Part shown: piece after piece, positions 8,299 to 17,036 of the stretch
Numbering within the stretch: the first letter of the stretch is position 1
How the letters are laid out: each line of letters starts with the position of its first letter
NCBI RefSeq assembly: GCF_001879105.1
Contig: NZ_MLCF01000021.1
Location: 1 to 58,429, forward strand
DNA: 58,429 nucleotides
Source of the DNA: Mangrovactinospora gilvigrisea
GTDB taxonomy: Bacteria; Actinomycetota; Actinomycetes; Streptomycetales; Streptomycetaceae
Direction of reading: 5' to 3'
Translations under genes and position numbers: made by a program
The notes under the pieces: model-generated
Database searches by the model: none
What the model was told of the DNA's origin: nothing
Seen by the model: only the letters and a program-made list of their open reading frames with translations

Positions 8299-9303
8299 TC
8301 AGGAGAGGGTGATCTGCCGGTTCGTCAGCCCCGAGCGGGCCCGGCGCTCCTCGGCGGTGAGCGGGGCGTCCGCGGCCAGCGCCTTCTCGAAGCGCCCGAG
8401 CCACTCCGCCGCCGGCCCCTCGACCGCCTCCGCGGCCATGTCGGTCGGCAGGTCCCACACCGGCACCGCCAGGCCGTGGGCCCGGAAGGAGCCGACGAAC
8501 CGGGTGCCCTCGCCGAGCCCCGCCTCGCCGGCGGCATACAGCCGGGCGACGGCGTCCAGCAGCCGCTCCTCGTCGTGGGGCAGCACCCACCGCAGGTGGT
8601 TCCGCTCGCCGGCCGCGCACCAGTAGGCGGCCTCCAGGCCGCCGCCCAGCCGCACCGTCGGGATCACCGTGGCGTTGGCGCGGTCCAGCGACTCGCGCAC
8701 CTCGGCGGCCGGCTCCGCGCCGTCCGCGAGCGCCTGGTCGAGCCAGAAGTCGAAGCCCTCGTGGACGGCCGGCTCCAGCACCGCCGACGGGTCGAGGACG
8801 TCCTGCAGCCGCGGCGCGCCCGGCTCGGCGCGGCCCGCGGCGACCGGCGAGCCCGGCTCGGTGGCCAGCGCGGCGAGCAGCGCCTGCGCCGCGTCCCGGC
8901 TGGCGTCGCCGGTCGCCGCGTTGGTCTGCAGCCCGACCAGCACCGTCCCGTCCGCGCGGCGCAGCGCGGGCCACGCCATCGGCAGCACGGTGGCCAGGAC
9001 CACTCGAACGGGGCCGTCCCCGACCGCATGTTCGAGATATTCCGGACGAACCGTCAGCTCGGCAGTCGCCGCGGGGACCAGCTCGCGAAGCGCGATCCAG
9101 TCGGCCTCGCCGGCGAGGCCCTCGAAGGGGCGCCGCACCAGCTCCTGCGCGGCGTGCGAGGCGGCCCGACCGTGGCAGGCCTTGTAGCGGCGGCCGCTGC
9201 CGCAGGGGCAGGGCTCCCGGGCGCCGACGACCGGCACCTCGCCGTTCTCGAGCTGCTCCCGGCCCGCGGAACCCCGCGCGGCCTGCGCCTTCCTCTTGCC
9301 CAT
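8299..9303 (-). CDS. SEC-C motif protein (DUF5926 family)
   Basis: The protein has 334 residues. After a short basic start (MGKRKAQAARG) comes the zinc-binding SEC-C motif REPCPCGSGRRYKACHG at about residues 30-46, identical in form to the C-terminal zinc finger of SecA. The remaining 280 residues match the actinobacterial DUF5926 family, with no catalytic motif I can name; ARWVLP-type and acidic stretches are conserved in memory only. SEC-C domains bind zinc and often contact ribosomes or nucleoprotein complexes. The gene is downstream of a minus-strand hairpin (9412-9451) that may regulate it or end a separate RNA. Function unknown. Confidence 0.85.
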   Translation of the reverse strand: MGKRKAQAARGSAGREQLENGEVPVVGAREPCPCGSGRRYKACHGRAASHAAQELVRRPFEGLAGEADWIALRELVPAATAELTVRPEYLEHAVGDGPVRVVLATVLPMAWPALRRADGTVLVGLQTNAATGDASRDAAQALLAALATEPGSPVAAGRAEPGAPRLQDVLDPSAVLEPAVHEGFDFWLDQALADGAEPAAEVRESLDRANATVIPTVRLGGGLEAAYWCAAGERNHLRWVLPHDEERLLDAVARLYAAGEAGLGEGTRFVGSFRAHGLAVPVWDLPTDMAAEAVEGPAAEWLGRFEKALAADAPLTAEERRARSGLTNRQITLS

Positions 9304-9404
9304 CTTCGCGGCTCTCCTGCTCTGTCCGGTCCCACTGGCGCGCGGTGGCGCGCAGCACTGACGGCCTGCAGCCTACTGAGCCCGCGGGGCGGTGCGCGGC
9401 GCAC

Positions 9405-9452
9405 GCAAAAGGCCCGATCGCTGGCGACGGGGGATGCACCAGCGACCGGGCT
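9405..9452 (-). terminator. Minus-strand intrinsic terminator or attenuator
   Basis: Bases 9412-9424 pair with 9439-9451 in a 13-bp stem with a 14-base loop. The single mismatch on the plus strand (A-C at 9417/9446) becomes a U-G wobble on the minus strand. A T run (CCTTTTGCG) follows on the minus strand. This marks a transcript running leftwards through 9453-9750, either a small RNA or a long leader of the SEC-C gene. The 476-bp gap between the two divergent genes (9304-9780) otherwise shows only promoter-like sequence. Confidence 0.65.
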
Positions 9453-9780
9453 GGTTCCCACCGTAACAACCCGCGGCCCGGATGCAAAAACCCCCGAGGC
9501 CGCGACACGCCGTCGCCACGCGCCGTGTTGACGTCGTATCGGCCAGCGGAGTTGGACATGCCAGAGCGGAATCGGCGTGAAACCACCCACGCCCGGTTCA
9601 CCCGATCCCGTGGAGTTTGCTCGGGATTCGGTTGAGCGCAGCGGCACCGGCCGATGACCGACCGTCATCCGGTGCTGTGACTTTCCCAGAAATTACAAAT
9701 CGAGCACAGGTATCCAACGGATCGGGCCTTAGGCTGCCCCACCTGACGTTTTCTTGTCCCCTGCAGGGAAAGGCCGTTCG

Positions 9781-11433
9781 ATGACGACCGACGTCCGTGC
9801 CCGTGCCGATGGCCGGCGGAGCCACGCGTCCCCCGCCGCATCGGGCCGCGGAAGCGGTGGGCGCCGACGCCGCCGGAAGCCCCGCAGCCGCGCCGGCCGG
9901 TTCTTCAAGTGGACCGGCGGCATCCTCGCCGTCGTCGTCCTGCTCGGCGCCGGCGGCGCCTACGCCTACTACCGGCACCTCAACGGCAACCTGCAGCACA
10001 ACGCCGGGGACCTCACCCTCGGCGACACCCCGATGCACAAGTCGAAGGCCAACGCCGCCGGGCAGACGCCGCTGAACATCCTGCTCATCGGCAACGACAG
10101 CCGGGCGGGCAAGGAGAACGTCAAGCTCGGCGGCTCCGCCGCGGACGCCGCCCGCAAGCCGCTCGCCGACGTCGAGATGCTGCTGCACGTCTCCGCGGAC
10201 CGCAGCAACGCCTCGGTGCTGAGCATCCCGCGCGACACCCGCGTCGACATACCGGAGTGCAAGGACGGCAAAACCGGCCAGAAGTACCCGGCCGGCAGCG
10301 CCCCGATCAACACCAGCCTCCAGCACGGCGGCCCCGGCTGCACCGTCGCCACCTGGTACAAGCTGACGGGCATACCGATCGACCACTACATGATGGTCGA
10401 CTTCTCCGGCGTGGTGGACATGGCCGACGCGGTCGGCGGGGTGCCGGTCTGCGTCAAGTCCAACGTCCACGACCCCGACTCGCACCTGAGGCTCACCAAG
10501 GGGACGCACACCATCCAGGGCGTCACCGCGCTGGAGTGGCTGCGCACCCGGCACGGGTTCGAGGACGGCAGCGACATCGGCCGCACCCACGCCCAGCACA
10601 TGTACCTCAACGCGCTGCTCCGCAAGATGAAGTCGGACTCCACGATGGGCAGCCCGAGCAAGCTCACCTCCCTCGCCGAGCAGGCGACCAAGAAGGTCTC
10701 GGTCGACAAGGGCATCGACAGCATCGGCAGGCTCTACAGCCTGGGCACCACGCTGAAGAAGGTCGACCTCGACCGGATGACCATGCTGACCATGCCGTGG
10801 GCGCCCGACCCGCAGGACCCGCAGGCGCACGTGGTGCCGACCTCGGACGCCAAGCAGCTGTTCGCGATGGTCCGCAACGATGTGCCGCTGGACAAGAACG
10901 GCAAGCCCAAGAAGGCGGGTTCGACGTCCTCCTCGGGCGCGTCTCCGGCCGGCTCCGGCTCCGCCGCGGGCGGCGGCGCCACGTCCGGCTCCTCGTCCGG
11001 CGCCTCGGCCTCCGCCGCCGACACGTCCTCGATCGCGGTGTCGGTGCAGAACGCCTCCCTGACCCCCGGGCGCGCCAAGTCGCTCACCCAGGGCCTCGTC
11101 AAGCAGGGCTTCGGCAAGGCCGTCAACGGCGGCAACGCCCCCACCCAGGGGTCGGACACCAGCACCGAGCTCGTCTACCCCACCGGGAACACGCAGGCCA
11201 AGGCGGACGCCACGGCCGTGGCCGGCGCGCTGCGCATCCCGACCAGCGCGGTGAAGGCGGCCTCGGACGTGCGGCAGGTGACGCTGCGGGTGGGCGCCGA
11301 CTGGCCGAGCGGCGACGACTACAGCTCGGCGCTGCCCAAGGCCGGCTCGGTGCCGAAGAGCGCCAGCGCGCAGAGCGCCGACGACTCCACGGCCTGCATG
11401 ACCGTCAACACCGCCGGCGGCTACACCTTCTGA
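9781..11433 (+). CDS. LytR-CpsA-Psr (LCP) family cell-wall ligase
   Basis: The protein has 550 residues. The ATG at 9781 follows AGGGAAAGG; a longer in-frame start lacks a ribosome binding site. An Arg-rich cytoplasmic tail and one membrane helix (about 45-63) lead into the LCP domain. Its characteristic motifs are present: NILLIGNDSRAG, SVLSIPRDTRVDIP, HYMMVDFSGVVDMADAVGGV and DGSDIGRTHAQH. A Ser/Ala/Gly linker is followed by a LytR_C domain (about 412-515). LCP enzymes attach teichoic-acid or other anionic glycopolymers to peptidoglycan on the outer face of the membrane. The gene is monocistronic in appearance and divergent from the SEC-C gene. Confidence 0.93.
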   Translation: MTTDVRARADGRRSHASPAASGRGSGGRRRRRKPRSRAGRFFKWTGGILAVVVLLGAGGAYAYYRHLNGNLQHNAGDLTLGDTPMHKSKANAAGQTPLNILLIGNDSRAGKENVKLGGSAADAARKPLADVEMLLHVSADRSNASVLSIPRDTRVDIPECKDGKTGQKYPAGSAPINTSLQHGGPGCTVATWYKLTGIPIDHYMMVDFSGVVDMADAVGGVPVCVKSNVHDPDSHLRLTKGTHTIQGVTALEWLRTRHGFEDGSDIGRTHAQHMYLNALLRKMKSDSTMGSPSKLTSLAEQATKKVSVDKGIDSIGRLYSLGTTLKKVDLDRMTMLTMPWAPDPQDPQAHVVPTSDAKQLFAMVRNDVPLDKNGKPKKAGSTSSSGASPAGSGSAAGGGATSGSSSGASASAADTSSIAVSVQNASLTPGRAKSLTQGLVKQGFGKAVNGGNAPTQGSDTSTELVYPTGNTQAKADATAVAGALRIPTSAVKAASDVRQVTLRVGADWPSGDDYSSALPKAGSVPKSASAQSADDSTACMTVNTAGGYTF

Positions 11434-11472
11434 CCGCCGGCCGGCGCCCCGCGGGGGTGCGCACGCCTCGGC

Positions 11473-12108
11473 TCACACGAGGCGGCGCGCCCCCGCGACC
11501 ACGTCGCCCATCAGCTCCACCGCGTCGGGCAGCTCCGGCATCCCCTGCGCGTCCAGCTCGGGCAGACGGCCCCAGCGCACCACCCCCGAGCCCCCGCGGC
11601 TCGGCGGCAGCGTCACCCAGCCGCCCTCGCCGTGGAAGCGGACGGTGCCGGGCACCCACTCGAAATCGCTGAGCAACTCGCCCAGCTGCTCGAAGGAGTA
11701 GGGGCGCATCAGCCAGACCACCCGGGAGGGCGTCACCACCACCGGGCCGCGGCCGAGGGTCATCATCCCGGCCCGCTGGGCGGCCCGCGGCAGGCTCACC
11801 GCGGCGACCCTGGAGCCGGTCGCGACCAGCAGCGGGGCGTCCGGGCGGGCCGTCCACCACCAGCGCACCATCCGGGGGTCTGCGGTCGCCGCGAGCAGCG
11901 GGGGGTCCAGCGGGTGCTCGCCGGGGAAGGGGCACTCCTCGCCCCGCCGGCAGACGCAGGCTCCCGACCCCTGCGGATCGAGGCCGGCGCCCGGCAGAAC
12001 GGGCCAGTTCCATTGCTCGGCACAGCGCAGGGCCGCGGCCGAGACCACGGTGCGGCGCGCCCGACGCCGACGACCCGGGTTGCTCCGATTCCAACGCATG
12101 GCGCGCAT
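11473..12108 (-). CDS. Prim-Pol-like protein lacking the usual acidic site
   Basis: The protein has 211 residues; the ATG at 12108 follows GGAAGGGA. The N-terminal half follows the layout of the bifunctional primase/polymerase (Prim-Pol) domain: WNWPVLPGAGLDPQG, a Cys/His cluster CVCRRGEECPFPGEH, then ADPRMVRWWW and DAPLLVATG. In active members the strand after the ATG-like motif carries metal-binding Asp residues (VxDxD type); here it reads VAAVSLPRA. It is therefore likely inactive as a polymerase, or has another role. It is divergent from a sliding-clamp paralog about 490 bp away. The family match is good; the function is unknown. Confidence 0.75.
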   Translation of the reverse strand: MRAMRWNRSNPGRRRRARRTVVSAAALRCAEQWNWPVLPGAGLDPQGSGACVCRRGEECPFPGEHPLDPPLLAATADPRMVRWWWTARPDAPLLVATGSRVAAVSLPRAAQRAGMMTLGRGPVVVTPSRVVWLMRPYSFEQLGELLSDFEWVPGTVRFHGEGGWVTLPPSRGGSGVVRWGRLPELDAQGMPELPDAVELMGDVVAGARRLV

Positions 12109-12600
12109 GGACGCTCGTCCCTTCCGTTACTTCGCGGAGCACAGCAGGTGTTGTTCGTGGCGGAGCATGGTGCAGGGCGTGCGTGTTGGTGCCTGTCGGT
12201 ACCTGTTGCTGCGTGATTCGCCGTTTCGCTCGATCCCCAGCGCATCACGGGACGCCTGGCGCTGTGAAGTGGCGCCGGCCTGGCGCCGGGTGGCGATTCG
12301 TCAATCTAGTCCGTACTCGGGTTTCGCATGGGACGGACGGGGGGAGTGTGTCGGTCTGAGCGTCGTCACACGTCGCCAAACTCTGCCCCACCAGCGAGGA
12401 CGCCGGTCGCCTTGCCACCGGTTGCGGGCAATCTCACATCACTGCGTACTCCATCGTACGGCCCCGGAGGGGCGGACGGGCCCGCGGCCGGGGGCGCATC
12501 GGCGCACGCCGCGGCGAGCCGGGGCGCGGACCGCGGCGCTCCGGTTCGACGTCCCGCAACGCCGCGCCGCACTGTCGGACCCGCGTGCGAATGTCGGGGT
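12109..12600. other. 492-bp divergent intergenic region
   Basis: This stretch separates the Prim-Pol-like gene from the sliding-clamp paralog. Reading both strands I see no convincing gene, tRNA or strong hairpin. It presumably holds the two promoters. Overlapping open frames here are GC-rich shadow frames without ribosome binding sites. Confidence 0.5.
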
Positions 12601-13788
12601 ATGGAACCCCTCGCGTTCGAGCTCGAGTTGGACGGCGCCGCCTGGGCCGAGGCGCTCGGCTGGGCGGCCCGCGCGCTGCCCCCGCGCCCCGCGCTGCCGG
12701 TGCTCGCCGGGCTGCTGGTGGAGGTGCCCGGCGAGCCGGGGGACGGCGAGCCGTCCGGCCCGCCCGCGGTCTCCTGCTTCGACCACGAGGTGGCGGCCCG
12801 CGCCCAACTCCCCGCCGAGGCGGTGCTCGCGGCGCGCGGCGCCGGCCGGGTGCTGCTGCCCGGCCGTCCGCTCGCCGAGTTCGCCCGGGCGCTGCGCGGC
12901 GGCCCCGTCGTGCTGCGCGTCGGCCATCCGGAGGGCGGCGCGGCGGAGGCCGAACTGGTGGGCGGCGGCGCCCGGTTCGCGCTCGCCGCGCTGCCGCTCG
13001 ACGAGTACCCGACGGCCCCGCCCGGCCCGCCGCCGGCCGGCACCGTCCCCGGCCCGGAGCTCGCCGAGGCGGTCGCCCAGGTGGCCCGCGCCGCCGGGCG
13101 GGACGACACCGTCCCCGCCCTCACCGGCATCCTGCTGGAGGCCGACGGCGCGACGCTGACGCTCTCCGCCACCGACCGCTACCGCTTCGCCCGCCGCACC
13201 CTGCCCTGGTCGCCGATCGGGGCGGCCGGCCCGCACACCGCGCTCATCCCGGCCCGGCTGCTGGAGGGCCTGGCCCGCACCTTCGGCGGCACCGAGGTCG
13301 AGCTCGCCTTCGGCGCCGAGGACGACGGCGGCGGCGAGGGCCTGCTCTCCCTCGCCTACGGCGCCCGCCGGCTGACGACCCGCCTGCTCACCGGCCGCCT
13401 CCCGGGCTTCGCCCGGCTGATGCCCGATCCGGCCGAGGCGGCCACCACCGTCGAGGCGGACGCGGCCGAGCTGGCCGCCGCCGTCCGCCGGGTGATGCTC
13501 GCCGCCGACCAGCAGACGCCGCTGCGCGTCCGCTTCCACGAGGACTCCGTCGAGCTCGGCGTCTCCGACGCGGGCTCGGGCGTGCGCGGCCACGAGCGGG
13601 TCGCCGCCCGCCGCACCGGCCCCGCGCTGGAGACGGCCTTCACGGGGGAGTGGCTGCGGGACGGCATCGAGGGCGTCGCCGCCGAGCGCGTGCTGCTGCA
13701 CGCCACCACCCCCACCCGCCCCGTCCTGCTCACCGCCCCCGAACCGGCCGACTACCACTACCTGCTCTCCCCCCGGCGCGTCTCCTAG
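12601..13788 (+). CDS. DNA polymerase III beta sliding-clamp paralog
   Basis: The protein has 395 residues, close to the usual length of a DnaN clamp (about 370-380). It shows three repeated clamp-like domains: an N-terminal domain with LPPRPALPVLAGLLVEV, a middle domain with DDTVPALTGILLEADGATL and SATDRYRFARR, and a C-terminal domain ending EPADYHYLLSPRRVS, which replaces the usual Y-x-L-MP-x-R ending. The ATG at 12601 has no clear ribosome binding site, so the start is probable. No dnaA, recF or gyrB lies nearby, so this is not the main dnaN locus but a second clamp gene. It may serve specialised polymerases or repair. Confidence 0.85.
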   Translation: MEPLAFELELDGAAWAEALGWAARALPPRPALPVLAGLLVEVPGEPGDGEPSGPPAVSCFDHEVAARAQLPAEAVLAARGAGRVLLPGRPLAEFARALRGGPVVLRVGHPEGGAAEAELVGGGARFALAALPLDEYPTAPPGPPPAGTVPGPELAEAVAQVARAAGRDDTVPALTGILLEADGATLTLSATDRYRFARRTLPWSPIGAAGPHTALIPARLLEGLARTFGGTEVELAFGAEDDGGGEGLLSLAYGARRLTTRLLTGRLPGFARLMPDPAEAATTVEADAAELAAAVRRVMLAADQQTPLRVRFHEDSVELGVSDAGSGVRGHERVAARRTGPALETAFTGEWLRDGIEGVAAERVLLHATTPTRPVLLTAPEPADYHYLLSPRRVS

Positions 13789-13822
13789 CTGCCTTGCGGG
13801 TGCCGGGGGGACGCGGGACCTG

Positions 13823-13851
13823 TTCACCGGCCGAAATCCGCGTCCTAGCAT
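13823..13851 (+). promoter_or_regulatory. Promoter of pepP, leaderless arrangement
   Basis: TTCACC (13823-13828) and TAGCAT (13846-13851) are separated by 17 bp. Seven bases further lies the GTG at 13859. A transcript from this promoter would begin at or next to the start codon. Confidence 0.65.
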
Positions 13852-13858
13852 GGAACGC

Positions 13859-15307
13859 GTGACCGACGAAGACCCGAAACCCCGCAAGAACGGCCTCTAC
13901 CCTGCCGTCTCCGACCCGCTGAAGGACTTCATGCGGTCCGGCTGGTCCGACACCGAGCGGCACGGCCTCGCCCCGGACCCGCAGGCACCGCACGCGGCGC
14001 GCCGCCGCGCCGCGCTCTCCGCGGCCTTCGCCGGCGAGCGCCTGGTCGTCCCCGCGGGCCACCTCAAGACGCGCTCCAACGACACGGAGTACCCCTTCCG
14101 CGCCGCCTGCGAGTACGTCCACCTCACCGGCGACCAGACCCAGGACGCCGTGCTGGTGCTCGAACCGAACACCTCCGGCGGCCACGACGCCACCGCCTAC
14201 CTGCTGCCCCGCTCCGACCGCGGGAACGGCGAGTTCTGGCTCGACGGCCAGGGCGAGCTGTGGGTCGGCCGGCGCAACAGCCTCGCCGAGGGCGAGCAGC
14301 TGCTCGGCCTCCCCTGCCGCGACGTCCGCAAGGTCGCCGAGGAGCTGAAGGCGGCCGACCCGGCGGTGCCCACCCGCATCGTCCGCGGCCACGACGCCGC
14401 CCTGGAGGCCGCGCTCGCCGACCGCCTGGACGCCGCGCGCGACGCCGAACTCGCCGTCTTCCTCCACGAGCTGCGGCTGGTGAAGGACGCCTGGGAGGTC
14501 GAGCAGCTGCAGAAGGCCGTCGACTCCACCGTCCGCGGCTTCCACGACGTGGTCGGCGTCCTCGACCGGGCCGCCGCCACCTCCGAGCGGTACATCGAGG
14601 GCACCTTCAACCTGCGCGCCCGGGTCGAGGGCAACGACGTCGGCTACGGCACCATCGCCGCCTCCGGCCCGCACGCCTGCACCCTGCACTGGGTGCGCAA
14701 CGACGGCGCGGTCCGCCCCGGCGACCTGCTGCTGCTCGACGCCGGTGTGGAGACGGACACCCTCTACACCGCCGACGTCACCCGCACCCTGCCGGTCTCC
14801 GGCCGCTTCACGGAACTCCAGCGGAAGATCTACGACGCGGTGTACGACGCCCAGGAGGCCGGTATCGCCGCCGTCCGCCCCGGCGCCAAGTACCGCGACT
14901 TCCACGACGCCGCCCAGCGGGTGCTCGCCGAGCGCCTGGTCTCCTGGGGCATCCTCGAGGGCCCGGTCGAGCGGGTCCTGGAGATCGGCCTGCAGCGCCG
15001 CTACACCCTGCACGGCACCGGCCACATGCTCGGCCTGGACGTGCACGACTGCGCGGCGGCCCGCACCGAGGCGTACGTCGGCGGCACGCTGGAGCCCGGC
15101 ATGGTGCTCACCGTCGAGCCCGGCCTCTACTTCCAGCCGGACGACACCACCGTCCCCGAGGAGTGGCGCGGCATCGGCGTCCGCATCGAGGACGACGTGC
15201 TCGTCACCGAGGACGGCCACCGCAACCTCTCGGCGGGCCTGCCCCGCACCTCCGCGGACGTGGAGGCCTGGCTCGCCGAGCACGCCGGCCTGCCGGCGGC
15301 CGAGTGA
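13859..15307 (+). CDS. pepP: Xaa-Pro aminopeptidase (aminopeptidase P)
   Basis: The protein has 482 residues from the GTG at 13859, chosen because a promoter places the transcript start there; an ATG three codons upstream lies inside the -10 element. An N-terminal creatinase-like domain is followed by the pita-bread catalytic domain. The metal ligands are visible: Asp in LLLDAGVETD and YTADVTRT, His in GTGHMLGLDVHD, Glu in LTVEPGLYF and Glu in GVRIEDDVLV. The enzyme removes an N-terminal residue when proline is second. Cytoplasmic, with no signal peptide. It converges on the HATPase gene with three bases between stops. Confidence 0.93.
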   Translation: MTDEDPKPRKNGLYPAVSDPLKDFMRSGWSDTERHGLAPDPQAPHAARRRAALSAAFAGERLVVPAGHLKTRSNDTEYPFRAACEYVHLTGDQTQDAVLVLEPNTSGGHDATAYLLPRSDRGNGEFWLDGQGELWVGRRNSLAEGEQLLGLPCRDVRKVAEELKAADPAVPTRIVRGHDAALEAALADRLDAARDAELAVFLHELRLVKDAWEVEQLQKAVDSTVRGFHDVVGVLDRAAATSERYIEGTFNLRARVEGNDVGYGTIAASGPHACTLHWVRNDGAVRPGDLLLLDAGVETDTLYTADVTRTLPVSGRFTELQRKIYDAVYDAQEAGIAAVRPGAKYRDFHDAAQRVLAERLVSWGILEGPVERVLEIGLQRRYTLHGTGHMLGLDVHDCAAARTEAYVGGTLEPGMVLTVEPGLYFQPDDTTVPEEWRGIGVRIEDDVLVTEDGHRNLSAGLPRTSADVEAWLAEHAGLPAAE

Positions 15308-15310
15308 CCC

Positions 15311-15913
15311 TCAGGACGCCCTGAGCAGCGCGCGGGTGGCGGCGCCGGTACCGGGCCGCCACCGCAACGCCTTGTCGAAGGTCACCACGGCGCCGCGGCA
15401 CGGGTGGTTGGTGAACCGGACGTGGTCCATCAGCGAGCTGATCAGGAACAGCCCCCGGCCGCACTCCGCGGTCGGGTCGGCCGGCAGCACCGCCAGCGGC
15501 TCGCTGTACTGGCCGAACGCCTCGTCGAAGGCGTCGTAGTCGGGATAGTCCGCGTAGTCGGAGCAGAAAAGAGCCGCGGCGTCGGAGAGGAACCATTCCT
15601 GGTCCTGCTCCTCGTCCGCGGCGAGGTCCTGGCCGTCGACGGGATGGGGGTCCGGTCCGAAGCCGGGCCCGAAGTCCACCACCTCCACGCCGCAGCGCTC
15701 GCCGTCGATGGTCACCGTCACCCGGTACTCGTCGGGAGCGCCGTGGCCGGCGTGCTCCACGGCGTTGGCGCACGCCTCGCTCAGCGCCACGCACAGGTCC
15801 TGGGAGACCTGCGCGTCCACGCCGACGGAGTCCATGGTGCCGAGCAGAATCCTGCGTGCCAGCGGCACGCTCGCAGCCTCGCGTCTCAGGTGGATGGTCC
15901 ACCGGATGTTCAT
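15311..15913 (-). CDS. HATPase_c_2 ATP-binding regulator (anti-sigma-like)
   Basis: The protein has 200 residues from the ATG at 15913, which follows AGGAGG; an upstream ATG at 15943 lacks a ribosome binding site. GHKL boxes are present: N-box VALSEACANAVEHAG, G1 VVDFGPGFG and G2 ECGRGLFLISSL. An acidic insert rich in Asp, Glu and Tyr (roughly residues 95-130, SDYADYPDYDAFDEAF) separates G1 from G2 and is unusual. It belongs to the same broad class as the gene at 7746 but is not a close copy. It probably binds ATP and a sigma-factor regulator; the partner is not in the window. Confidence 0.85.
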   Translation of the reverse strand: MNIRWTIHLRREAASVPLARRILLGTMDSVGVDAQVSQDLCVALSEACANAVEHAGHGAPDEYRVTVTIDGERCGVEVVDFGPGFGPDPHPVDGQDLAADEEQDQEWFLSDAAALFCSDYADYPDYDAFDEAFGQYSEPLAVLPADPTAECGRGLFLISSLMDHVRFTNHPCRGAVVTFDKALRWRPGTGAATRALLRAS

Positions 15914-15999
15914 CGCTCCAGCCTCCTGGCTGCGGCTCCACATATGGATACGTATTGCCGCCGCTACGGTGAGCTAAGCGTGTTGTCAGGCCGACGGCA

Positions 16000-16020
16000 C
16001 CCGATCGGCCCACGATCGGG
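16000..16020. promoter_or_regulatory. Perfect 8-bp inverted repeat upstream of the copper operon
   Basis: CCCGATCG (16000-16007) and CGATCGGG (16013-16020) flank five bases. The dyad lies in the divergent region between the HATPase gene and the copper operon, about 80 bp before 16099. It could be a regulator site or a small hairpin. No regulator is known from the sequence. Confidence 0.4.
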
Positions 16021-16098
16021 CGGGGAGATTGCCCCACTGGGCCCCGTCCCAGGGCCCCCTACAAGGCGGCGACAGCCCCGTGGGACGATGTGACCGCT

Positions 16099-16902
16099 AT
16101 GACAGGCCTGCCGGATTCCGCGCGCGGTGCGCGGCGCACCGCGTCCGCGGCGGCGCCGGGCTTCCGGCTGCTCCGCGGTGGCCTGTTCGCGCTGGTCTGC
16201 GTGGGCCTCGCGGCCGCCGGCCACTCCCTGTCCGCCCCCGGCGCACCCCCGATACCGGTGGCCGCACTGGCCGCCGCCTTCGCGGCGGTGGCCTGTACGG
16301 CGGCCGCGCTCGCCGGGCGGGAGCGCTCCACGGTCTCCATCGCCGCCGGCCTGACTGTGGGCCAACTGGCCCTGCACATGCTCTTCATGGCCGCCCAGTG
16401 CGGCACCTCCGGTGCCGCCGCCACCCGCTCCGCGGCCGACCGGATCGCGGCCGGCCTGCTGTGCGGGGGGCATGCGCACGGCGCGGACGCCGTCCGGCTG
16501 GTGCGGCAGGCGGGGCTCGACGGGATGCTGCGGCAGCAGGCCGCGGCACACGCCTCGGGCGGCATGGCGGGGATGGCGGGAGCCGGGCACGCCGTCGGCA
16601 CCGCGGTGCTCGGGCTGACGCCCGCGATGATCGCGGGCCACGCCCTGGCCGCGCTCGCCGCCGGCTGGTGGCTGCGGCGCGGCGAGGCCGCGCTCTGGCT
16701 GGTGGTGCGGCTGGCGGCGCGCGCCGCGGGGGGCCTGCGGCTCGCCCTGGCGCTCGCGTCGGCGCTGCTGCTCGGCACGCCGGGCCCGCGCCCGCGCCGC
16801 GTCCGCCGCCCCCGCAGGCCCCATCTCCCGGCCACCCTCACCCTGCTCCGCCACACCACCACCCGCCGCGGCCCTCCGGTGGCGTACGCGCCCGCAGTCT
16901 GA
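16099..16902 (+). CDS. Multi-pass membrane protein at head of copper operon
   Basis: The protein has 267 residues from the ATG at 16099; a GTG nine bases upstream is an alternative. It has about five hydrophobic helices (near residues 25-45, 50-75, 85-110, 175-195 and 210-235). A loop rich in His, Met and Cys lies between helices (CGGHAHGADAV, AAAHASGGMAGMAGAGHA), residues that could bind copper. The C-terminus is basic and cytoplasmic. I do not recognise a named family; similar proteins occur beside YcnI genes in Streptomyces. Its place at the start of a copper-handling operon suggests a role in copper uptake or sensing, which is an inference. Confidence 0.65.
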   Translation: MTGLPDSARGARRTASAAAPGFRLLRGGLFALVCVGLAAAGHSLSAPGAPPIPVAALAAAFAAVACTAAALAGRERSTVSIAAGLTVGQLALHMLFMAAQCGTSGAAATRSAADRIAAGLLCGGHAHGADAVRLVRQAGLDGMLRQQAAAHASGGMAGMAGAGHAVGTAVLGLTPAMIAGHALAALAAGWWLRRGEAALWLVVRLAARAAGGLRLALALASALLLGTPGPRPRRVRRPRRPHLPATLTLLRHTTTRRGPPVAYAPAV

Positions 16903-16905
16903 CGA

Positions 16906-16941
16906 CGCGCCCCCAAGGGGGCGCGGGGAACTGCGCGAGTG
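16906..16941. repeat. Streptomyces-type intergenic repeat (hairpin)
   Basis: CGCGCCCCC and GGGGGCGCG (16906-16925) form a near-loopless stem, followed by GGGAACTGCGCGAG. This matches the common short intergenic repeat of Streptomyces genomes (gcgcccc...ggggcgcggggaactgcgcg type, from memory). A second copy in the other orientation is at 33998-34027. Confidence 0.6.
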
Positions 16942-17036
16942 AGGACCGCGGCCGGACGCCCGGGAACCCACCGCGCGAACTGTGGCGCGCCTCCGCATCC
17001 TGCCAAATTCACGCGCGTACACCACCGGAGCACCGC

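Noticed and set aside
12601..13788. The chromosomal origin clamp gene dnaN
   Set aside because: No dnaA, recF or gyrB nearby and the C-terminal clamp motif is altered; called as a paralog instead.
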